Shown: piece after piece, positions 55,850-64,000 of the stretch
How positions within the stretch are numbered: the first letter of the stretch is position 1
Layout: each line of letters opens with the position of its first letter
Position numbers and translations under genes: made by a program
The notes under the pieces: generated by a model
What the model was told of the DNA's origin: nothing
Databases searched by the model: none
The model's input: the letters and a program-made list of their open reading frames with translations, nothing else
From: Pomphorhynchus laevis
Taxonomy: Eukaryota > Acanthocephala > Palaeacanthocephala > Echinorhynchida > Pomphorhynchidae
Direction: 5' to 3'
DNA: 64,000 nt
NCBI GenBank assembly: GCA_012934845.2
Contig: WNNJ02000901.1
Span: 124,001-188,000, forward strand

Positions 55850-57340
55850 ATTTTTCCTTTATATATCATGTCATATATATCGAAATTAATACTGGAATAA
55901 AACATTATTTCAGTATTAATTCTACAAAAGAACTTTAGAACAGACAAAAGGAATAAATTTTCAAAATATAAATACATACGATTTTAGTAAGCTTTATACA
56001 AATCTAGATTTAGTAGATATTAAAAAAGCGTTAGTAAAATTAATTAATCATATATAAAATACTATTTCAGTATTAATTCTACAAAGAAATTTTTAGAACA
56101 GACAAAAGGAATAAATTTTCAAAATACAAATACATACGATTTTAGTACGCTTTATACAAATCTAGATTTAGTAGATATTAAAGAAGCATTAGTAAAATTA
56201 ATTAATCTTATATTCGGAAAAATATATACATATATATGTTATAATAACTATAACGCCTATCTAACAAAAATCAAACCATCAAGTAAATATAAATATATGG
56301 ATAAAATTGAATTAATAGAATCCTTAAATATTTTGATAAATCAAAATTATTTAAAAGTAGGGACATCTATATTTAGACAAGTAAAAGGTGTTCCAATGGG
56401 ACGTAATAGTAGCCCAATTATAGCTGACTTGTTTTTAAGCTTTATAGAATATGAATTTGTTCATAACTGTGTAAAAACTAAATCTAAACTATATAAATAT
56501 ATGAAATATATGTTTCAATACATTGATGATATGTGTATTTAATTCTAATAATTGTTATTCAATTAGTGAACAAATTTATCCAGAAAGCCTTATTCTTAAC
56601 AAAATCAATATTAATGATAAAGAAGGTGTATATCTAGATATGAACATTAAATTAACATTAACTAAAACTACTATTAATTTATATCGTAAAGATGACATAT
56701 TTAAATTTACAAGAAACATATTTTTGCATGAGCATTCATGCATACCATATAATATAAAATATAATACATTAAATAATGAAATTTTAAGAATTGCAACAAT
56801 ATGTAATGATATTGGCTTTCTTCAAAATCATTTAAATAATTTAATAAATACATATTTTAAAATTGGTTACTATAAAAATAACATCAAGGAGAACATAGTA
56901 AAATATATAAATCAACACAATAATATAAAGAATAAATTTAAACTCTTAAGTGGCAAATTTTTATGGATGGATAATAAATAATATACTTCGTATTAGAATA
57001 AGATACTAGATAGTTTTATCAGAGGAAATACATCATTAGCATGTATTTGGCCCCGCTGCTATGTTGAGTAGAGGAGTTAGGGGCCGAAATCTGATAGCAA
57101 AGCAGTTCCTCCTGATGACCTCTAATCCTTATTCTGATATATAGTTTGTTATCTATAGGTCAATTTATAAAAATTGATTTTTATTTTTAATTTCAGTTTA
57201 TAATTCATCTTGATATAAATTATATAAAATCTTATAACAATTATTTATTATTAATTTTTTATCATTTAACTATTTAACTTTTATTTTGCAATTTTTAATT
57301 TGCAATATAAAATACGTAGATTCAGTTAGCTTATTTAATA
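55850..57340 (+). mobile_element. Penelope-like element PLE-1, copy f
   Basis: Contains reverse transcriptase from the YDFS.LYTN region to the C-terminus, with KGVPMGRNSSPIIADLF (GG changed to GR), a YIDDM box, and a 152-codon open C-terminal part (56523-56981) ending GKFLWMDNK. The segment 55880-56045 is repeated in tandem at 56052-56205. The 3' tail follows with GGCCCC at about 57049 and GGGGCCGAAATCTGAT at about 57080. Two overlapping frames and the duplication show it is dead. The C-terminal part is the best preserved in the window. Confidence 0.8.
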
Positions 57341-57344
57341 TTGA

Positions 57345-57775
57345 AAGATAAAAAATTAAAACAAAGATTTTTATTAATAAATTATATTAAATGAACATTA
57401 GACTGATCCAGGAAGGTAGTATCCATACTACGACACAAAAATCAATATTCATATCGAATCACAAAATCGATCCAGATAAAAATTGCTTGCACATCTGAAA
57501 TTTCTTGAGTTATATCTCAATCACAATCACACGCCTAGGGGTGCTTGACAAATGAAGAGTCCACAAATTGAATTTTAACATCTCTCTAGTCAACATTTGG
57601 TAGCATTTAAAAAAAGTTGGGTCGATACCTCAAAGTATACCTCAAGTGAGGTCGATACGAGACCTACGTATACAACACTACACACCACGTAATCAATGAT
57701 CAATATTACAACGCTGTTGCAGCTCGTAAGGTAAAGAAATTATTAAAATAAAATTAATATAACATTTCATACAAT
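57345..57775. other. No gene recognised
   Basis: Mixed AT-rich DNA with no open frame or repeat I can name. Confidence 0.4.
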
Positions 57776-57960
57776 GACACAAAATCCAATATATCATCAA
57801 CACCAGGCAGCTTTCTATAAAAACCAGGCAACTTTCATAAACACAAGGCAGCTTTCTATATATCTTCATCAAACCAAGAAATAGAATCGAATTATTCTCG
57901 CAATATTCAAAGTCGCTACGTATGCCCAGTCATCCTATGTGTGATGACAAATTTCAACAA

Positions 57961-58000
57961 CGGTAGACGCATTTCGCTCTTACGGAGCTCATCAGTACAG
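57961..58000 (-). ncRNA. Hammerhead ribozyme, copy 2
   Basis: Minus strand: CTGATGA (57995-57989), stem II GCTC/GAGC around CGTAA, GAAA, then TGCG and TC, then TAC. The short gap between GAAA and the TC cleavage site gives a stem III of one or two pairs. GTA before the core pairs with TAC after TC to begin stem I. This is the minimal hammerhead known from Penelope-like elements. Confidence 0.8.
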
Positions 58001-58422
58001 TGAATTCAATAATCATCCATAGGCACCTTAACACACGCTTAAACAATGTTTAATGCTCGAAAACCAGAACTACCTTTAATCTAAATTATCATAGGGAATT
58101 TAGCATAAGCTCTGTGCATGGCCGTGCGTATTGCAGTTTAACCACGCATCAGGCACTAAATTCCTTTTAATAGAAATGCTGTTTTACAGAAACTTTAAAG
58201 TGTACAAATATATAAAATATAATTTGTTGTTACACCTGCCCTGGGACACACAATGGTGTACTCGTAAATAAATCACTATGTTTTCCTCATGAAGAGGCAT
58301 AAACACCAGGCAGCATTCTATATATCCTCATCAGATCAAGAAATAGAACCGAATTATTCTCGCAATATTCAAAGTCGCTACGTATGCCCAGTCATCCTAT
58401 GTGTGACGACAAACTTCAACAA

Positions 58423-58460
58423 CGGTAGACGATTTCGCTCTTACGGAGCTCATCAGTACA
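58423..58460 (-). ncRNA. Hammerhead ribozyme, copy 3
   Basis: Minus strand: CTGATGA (58456-58450), GCTC/GAGC around CGTAA (58449-58437), GAAA (58436-58433), TCG, TC, TAC. It differs from copy 2 by one base fewer in the stem III loop. Both copies lie in direct tandem about 460 bases apart, which is the arrangement in which minimal hammerheads can act as dimers. Confidence 0.8.
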
Positions 58461-58842
58461 GTGAATTCAATAATCATCTATAGGTACCTTAACACACCCT
58501 TAAATAGTGTTTAAAGCTCTAAAAACAGAAGTACCCTTAATCTTAATCATCAGAGGAAATTTAGCATAAGCTATGTGCATGGCCGTGCGTATTGCAGTTT
58601 AACCATGCATCAGGCACTAAATTCCTTTTAATAGAAAAATGCAAAAAAGTACTAAATAATGTACTCATAAATAAATCACTATGTTTTCCTTATGAGGCGG
58701 CATAAACACCAGGCAGCAGTCTATATATTCGAAATTTAGATATTCTAAATATCGATCATTGACATTATTTAAATTTCGTTCAATTATTGATGATTAATAT
58801 TGTGTTCAGTTATTCACACAATGCTAAACTATGTTATAATTG

Positions 58843-59052
58843 TTATACTAGTCTGATTCGATTGTTTTTTTGGGTCCCTTTCACATACTCTGATTTGCAG
58901 TCTACACATGCAGCTTTGTATATTATACCAGATGTTCGGCAGTCAAAATTTCCATTTATTGGATACACCAAATTGGTAATCGCTTCGAAAAAACGATTGT
59001 GCATTGATATAAACGACAATTCGGCATGTATAATGTATTGTTTATTCAGCAT
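58843..59052 (-). pseudogene. PLE GIY-YIG endonuclease fragment
   Basis: Encodes NFDCRTSGIIYKAACVDCKS followed by EYV, the start of a Penelope-type GIY-YIG domain (C.T.GVIY...C..C...YVG). It is followed on the same strand by the tandem terminal repeats. The remainder of the domain is lost. Confidence 0.65.
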
Positions 59053-59292
59053 ATTCGTGCACTACATTATACATATCGTATCCATTAAGGATCCAACGAG
59101 TGCAGCGATACTTCAGCTACAACCTCTACCTAGTGTTAACGGATGGTCTCATTGCAGCAATTCGACGGGTAAAGAACGCTATCAATTGTCAATTAAGCAA
59201 TGTCGGAAACGCCTTAATTCACAATGTCACACAGGTAACCGAAACTACCAGTGGGTACTTCATTCTACTAATGAGTGTTACTGGGTACTCTA

Positions 59293-59410
59293 TCATTTCG
59301 ATGTTGAAGTGGTCGTCTAGGAGTGATATGGTGACTGAAAGTCGTGAATCACAGTCCAATCTATCAAGCAACACCATTTTCTATAAGTGCCGCATTTCGT
59401 AAGAAATCCG
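59293..59410 (+). repeat. Repeat T, copy 2
   Basis: Same as 47685-47830: GTTGAAGTGGTCGTCTAGGA, GATATGGTGA and GCCGCATTTCGTAAGAAATC. Confidence 0.6.
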
Positions 59411-59459
59411 GCATTTAAAATGATCTAATCTGATACAAAAAGATTTGCTCAACACCAGA

Positions 59460-60200
59460 GGAATATACAAAAATGGCAGTGAATTTTAAGAATTAGGTTA
59501 TGAATTGTGATATCGACGTGCAAATATAGACAGACAGTTAGCGGAGGCGACAAAAATGGCAAGGAGTGAACAATTATATCGCACATTGTCGAAACAAAGC
59601 AAAAAGGGACATTCACGCAACGAATGATAGTCGATTTTCACCCTGCCCTGCATGGATTGCAGGCTGATCTTAATAAAAGTTTAAAAAGAACAATACTTCC
59701 TACTGGGTGTAATGGTAATATACAAATTGTATATGAAAGAAACCAAAATTAAAGACAAATCTTATCCTTAAAAGATCATTCCAGTGAGTGAAGTAGGAAC
59801 GTTTCGCTGCAACGACAAGAGGTGTCGGTGTTGCCACGACATTCTCGAAAGCAGCAAATTTGACAGTACTATTACAGAACTAAAATATACAACACTTTGC
59901 GAAGCAACATACAAAACAAGACACTTTGTATATTACTGTTCATGTTTGCTATGTCCGGCACGTTTTTAGGCGAAATTAGCAGCCAATTAAATATTTGGAT
60001 GAACAACAGAAGAGCTTTTATTAAAGCTAAAAGAACCGGCCGTGATGAAGCACACTATGAAAATCGTGATCATTGAAAGTAACTTTTCCAATAAGAAACA
60101 AGGAAAAAAAGGAGAGCAATACAGGATCGCGCAGTTGATGACGGACTTACAGTTAAATAGCAACAGTCAATGCTGTATTCCGTGATAATTGGTTAAATAG
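59460..60200 (+). mobile_element. Penelope-like element PLE-4, C-terminal part with GIY-YIG
   Basis: Plus strand. A linker reads MIVDFHPALHGLQADLNKSL (family pattern YHPAL..I..IL...W), then CNDKRCRCCHDI, KFDSTITELKYTT and LCEATYKTRHFVYYCSCLLC, the Cys-rich entry to the GIY-YIG domain. After a frame change it continues with IWMNNRRAFIKAK, AHYENRDH and YRIAQLMTDLQLN. No reverse transcriptase core is attached. It is oriented opposite to the fragment at 58843-59052. Confidence 0.72.
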
Positions 60201-60204
60201 TATT

Positions 60205-60955
60205 ATGTTCATACTCAAATTATTTTCCTATGTTGTAATGTACATGTTCTTTGTTTATTTTTAGATAGAAACGGACGAAGCCAATCAGACTGACGAAGCT
60301 ATTTTCTTAAATAACAATTATAAGCTAGTTTATATATTTTATCATTGGTTCTCGATTTATTATTATAGAAAGAAATATATTAGAAATAAATATATAAAGA
60401 AATATATATAAATTTAATATATTAGATAAATATATTATCCATCAGCGACAATTCATCCGTTGTTTTTAAAATCACTTGTAAAGACTGCGATAAAATATAC
60501 ATAAGTCAAAGTGGGCAAGGTATAAATAAAATAGTAAGTCAGCATAAATACACACTAAAACGTGAAACAAGCAGTGCCTTAGTTGATCAATCATTAATAA
60601 TGATCACATAATTGATTTCGATTGAACTACCATCTTATCAAAAGAATCTTGTTTAAACGCAAGATCTTAGAAGCGTTTTATATTAACAAATAAAGGATAA
60701 CTTAACGGTTGGTAATACAACTGACTTGACCTTAAAATTAATAGAAACGAAAGCCTTTAATTATAACAAAAAAATATTTTTTATTTTTATTTATTTTATT
60801 TATATATTTATGTTATATAAAAATATATATAAATTTATTATTATTAAATAATTTATTATTTATTATTATATAATTTTTTATTTTTATATTATGTTTGCAA
60901 TCTTAAAATTTTTATTTCTTAATAAATAAATAAAGATTTTATTAAATCACAAAAT
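60205..60955. other. No gene recognised
   Basis: AT-rich DNA with simple A/T runs at 60775-60950. Confidence 0.45.
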
Positions 60956-60961
60956 ATAAAT

Positions 60962-63900
60962 TAAAAAAGACATAACAGACAGTATCCCGAGATAGCTCAG
61001 GTGCCCCAAAGGCGCACCTGGGTTTTCCCTTTCAACGACAGATGCTGAGCCCGTTTCAGGGCCCACCTAGCTTTCTTCAGGATACGTTTAAGTGTATCCA
61101 GGTCAGCTTTCGCCGACCAGTTCACCGTAACGGTGACACCCAGGTATTTTACTCGACTTGCGCAGGTGGGAAGTGGTTCAGAGGCAAATATGGAGGAGTG
61201 CGCAGAGAACAGGGCTATGGTGTCATCAGCATACACCACAAGACGTTGTTCGCGTTTAAGTATTTTGAATAGGTTAATGGATTAATAGGTTAATGGCAGC
61301 AAGATACAAGATAGGAGAAAGTGGGGGACCTTGAGGCACACCCGTAATAGGGTAGAACTGACGCGTATCAGGGTAATCTTCATAGTAAAATCGCTTGGTG
61401 TACAGCAGAATCTCCACCCTGTTCACAATTCTCGCAGGCAACCCGAGGGACCTGAGAGATAAGATCACAAAGGAAATGGAGATGCGGTCAAATGCAGCAG
61501 AAAAGTCAAGGAAAAGAGCCACAACTAAACGATGGCTGTTCTCTCGACAAAACTGTTCCACTTCACCTACTGCTGAATGGACCGCGCGACCTTTGACGAA
61601 CCCATGAAAACCTGGAGAGATCAAATTACGCCTACTTAGTCGCGAATTTTACGCGCAAGCGCTTTTTCGTAAATCGACACGAGGGCATTTTGTATCGAAA
61701 TGGGTCGCAGATCTTTAGGGCATGAGACAGGATTTTTCTTAGATATAAAAACTCGCTTTCTAATATTGATGCCTGCTACATCGGATGGGGATGCTAAAAG
61801 CATTGTGACGGCCACCTCTCATCTCTGATCAGCTATCAAAAGCTGACAGACCCACGAAGAAAGTGGAGCGATGGATTTGAAGGTGCCCGGGAGTGAACCC
61901 AGGAGTAAGGATATCCGTAACAGATAGATCCCTACTTCTGAAGTTACACCAGGGCGGGATTGGTTGAGATGATTGAGTGGATCCATAGTTGTGTAGGGCT
62001 AGTGACTCCTCCAAAACTTTATAAAGGTCTACATTTCCTATCCAACCCAATGCTCCATCCTTCCAACAAACAAACTTATCCTTCTTGAAAATCTCCTAAA
62101 AGAAAGACTGAGTAGGATTAAGACGAGCAATACTCGTCCTATCCATACTCAGCTGAAACCTATATCTAGTGCTCCAGTATTCATTCGAGAGAGCCTGTCT
62201 GGCGGAAACAGAGAGATTGGGGAGGTTAAGCAGTTTCGCTAGGACCTTGAGTTTCGTCGGAGGGGGTTGTATATGCGACCTTTATAGGTAGTCGATAAAA
62301 TCGCGGTAGCTTGCGAAAAGCGAAAGGTATTAAATTCGGTAAGACTATCATTTTCTATTCGGGAAAAGAGTTGAATAGCCGCCTGAAAGAGGGCCACTCT
62401 GACCATATCAAAGCGAAACCTCCTTCTAAGCAACGTATCCTCCTCAATTCTCCAACGAATTAGATCATGAGAGGTGGACAATTGTTGGCGCGACTGCTCC
62501 GTACAGAGGGGTTTAAGCAACTACCTCGAGTGAAGCAGTAGAATGGCGAGGATTGAATTTGTTGATGTACAATGAAAGGTTGAGGAGGGTGGTTTCTGAA
62601 TAAGATAACCGTTTCTAGCTCTGCGAAGTGCTGCGTTGATCCAACGACCAGTTCTGTCGTTGAAGTATCCAAGTATCATGTCGTAGCCGCTATCAATAAT
62701 ACCATCCAGGAGGTCACGGTTCTTGTAAATATCACCGGGACGTGTGTAGACATTGGCTAGACTGAGACGTTTATCGTTCTTACAAAGTAAAACTACCAAA
62801 CAAGACATGGCTGGACATGAGAAGTAAAATAGAATGGAGGACTTTAAAGAGCACTTAACTAAGGTCAAGAGTCCTTGAGAAGAAGAGAAGTGAGGTGGAG
62901 TTATGCACGGAGTATAGTGGGAACAAATGTGCTTTGAGATAAATCGAGTAATGTCCTGGGGGAGACGGATAGACTGCGTCTCCTGAAGGACTATAACATC
63001 TGCATCTCTACCAGATAAAAGTTTAAGGGCAGAAGCACCTCCCAAATTCCACTGAAAGATATTCAGTGAAAAAGGCTCACGAGTACTCTGCATTGTGATG
63101 GATTAGTTGGATGAGGGATTGTCTACCTAGACAGAGCTAGGTGCAGGGAGGATGCCCCCGCCACTAGTTCCATCCTGGGTCGATACTTGCCTCTGGGCAA
63201 TATCTTCATTTTCCCTATTTTTTTCAGCCCCGAATCATCTTGCCGATCTTTAAAGGGGGAACTGTATGGGCCGAAGCCCCCTCTTCTTTGATTCTGGCAC
63301 GGCTATAGCAGCTGGAACTGTTGAATTCTTAACAATATCTCCCAAGGCCATCTGTACTAGCCTTTCCATATTTTTGTAGGACTCATCAATTTAAAGATCC
63401 AGCATGCACATGATCTCAGAATCCTCCATCCGAGAGGAGGCAACATTTGCGTATGATACCGTGGTCTTAGGATGCGGCTTGATGAAGGTATTTTTGTAGT
63501 TTTTTAAGAGGCTACACTTCCTGCCCCAGGCAGGATGACTGCCTGGAGCAGGAAGGTCCCACCGCAACTGGAGGTCCAATGCCCCCATTTGTGATACCTA
63601 CTGCAGTGGGGATATGTAAACTCGTCTTTATCTATAACAGTAAAGCGAATATTAAAACCCAAGTAGGGATTGCATTTGGATTTCACTAAACACTCGGCGA
63701 TATCGACAGGAGCTGTACAGAAGCCTACAGGGATGGGGTTCCCATCCCTGCCCATTATAGATCGGAACTGAGAGATACCGAACGATGATTGCAAAGTTAC
63801 AACATCTTTGTCATCCAAAAAACAGGGAATATTAGTCATTTTCTGCGTAGCAATAATGGGCTTCGCAGTCAGTTCACCGTACCCAGTAAGTTTAGATTTA

Positions 63901-64000
63901 AAAAACTCCATATAACTGTTGGCTAAATCGGACGAGCCTAAAGAAACCTTTATCTCCGTAGGATAACATTTTACACTATTAAATACTATTCTGTTCGGAA
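60962..64000 (-). mobile_element. LINE of the Jockey/I type, running off the window
   Basis: Minus strand. ORF1 (63911 to about 63200) encodes a nucleic-acid binding protein with a zinc knuckle (CSRYHKWGHWTSSC). An endonuclease (63093-62521) has IFQWNLGGASALKL, ADVIVLQETQSI and SLANVYTRPGDI. The reverse transcriptase (61624-61040) has VVALFLDFSAAFDRISI, GVPQGPPLSPILYLAAINLL, YADDTIALFSA and VKYLGVTVTVNWSAKADLDT. Frame breaks lie between these segments. The sequence stops near 60962 at KGKTQVRLW, without RNase H or tail, so the 3' end is lost. GC content is much higher than the flanks. The clade call rests on motif style only. Confidence 0.78.

Larger units (their letters stand above)
57780..58720 (-). 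repeat. Two tandem PLE terminal repeats
   Basis: Two copies of about 470 bases (57830-58270 and 58290-58700), nearly the same: AGAAATAGAA, GAATTATTCTCGCAATATTC, AAAGTCGCTACGTATGCCCA, the ribozyme block, ATGGCCGTGCGTATTGCAGT and CAGGCACTAAATTCCTTTTA. A third partial unit edge (ACACCAGGCAGC) is at 58700. On the minus strand they follow the GIY-YIG fragment at 59052-58843, so they are the 3' terminal repeats of a minus-strand PLE. Confidence 0.75.

Overview
The window is nuclear DNA of an AT-rich animal. The marks are spliced genes with GT..AG introns (glutaminyl cyclase in seven exons), a mitochondrial ribosomal protein (L42), a ubiquilin remnant, a piece of a fibrinogen-related domain, and a very heavy load of retroelements. 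I cannot name the species. The mix of Penelope-like elements (PLEs), CR1-like and other LINEs, hAT and Ty3/Gypsy remains suits an invertebrate. In three minus-strand genes a splice acceptor sits 0 to 6 bases before the ATG, which hints at 5'UTR introns or spliced-leader trans-splicing.

Layout. 1-4.3 kb: PLE scraps and an unrecognised exon-like module present three times. 4.4-6.2 kb: a fold-back element, two half elements and a GC-rich island. 7.4-13.8 kb: a cluster of broken copies of one PLE family (called PLE-1 here), one of them split by a fold-back element with a 14-base target duplication. 14-18 kb: mostly empty, with two short fold-back elements and a dead hAT transposase. 18.7-22.2 kb: another PLE-1 copy and a lone PLE-1 tail. 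22.3-23.6 kb: ubiquilin remnant. 24.8-26.0 kb: an intact bacterial-type coaBC gene. 26.7-34.7 kb: a Ty3/Gypsy fossil split by a CR1-type LINE, then an hAT scrap. 36.2-42.9 kb: glutaminyl cyclase, its introns holding a LINE piece, a minisatellite, two fold-back elements and PLE-1 scraps. 45-53.6 kb: a small Gly/His/Pro-rich protein, repeat units, a GIY-YIG PLE (PLE-2), a LINE, the fibrinogen-domain scrap and MRPL42. 53.6-60.2 kb: three more PLE regions, including tandem terminal repeats with hammerhead ribozymes. 60.96-64 kb: a LINE running off the right end.

The points most worth attention are: (1) the uninterrupted bacterial-type bifunctional CoaBC, with its catalytic residues kept, in an animal chromosome; (2) a recurring RNA-like motif, CTGA-N-GA then N, a hairpin and GAAA, whose hairpin pairs covary between copies and which lies in opposed pairs inside short fold-back elements; (3) hammerhead ribozymes in tandem PLE terminal repeats; and (4) a pseudoknot-capable block in the PLE-1 3' tail. 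The living host genes (glutaminyl cyclase, MRPL42, perhaps coaBC and the Gly/His-rich protein) are not functionally linked and lie as islands in repeat-rich DNA.
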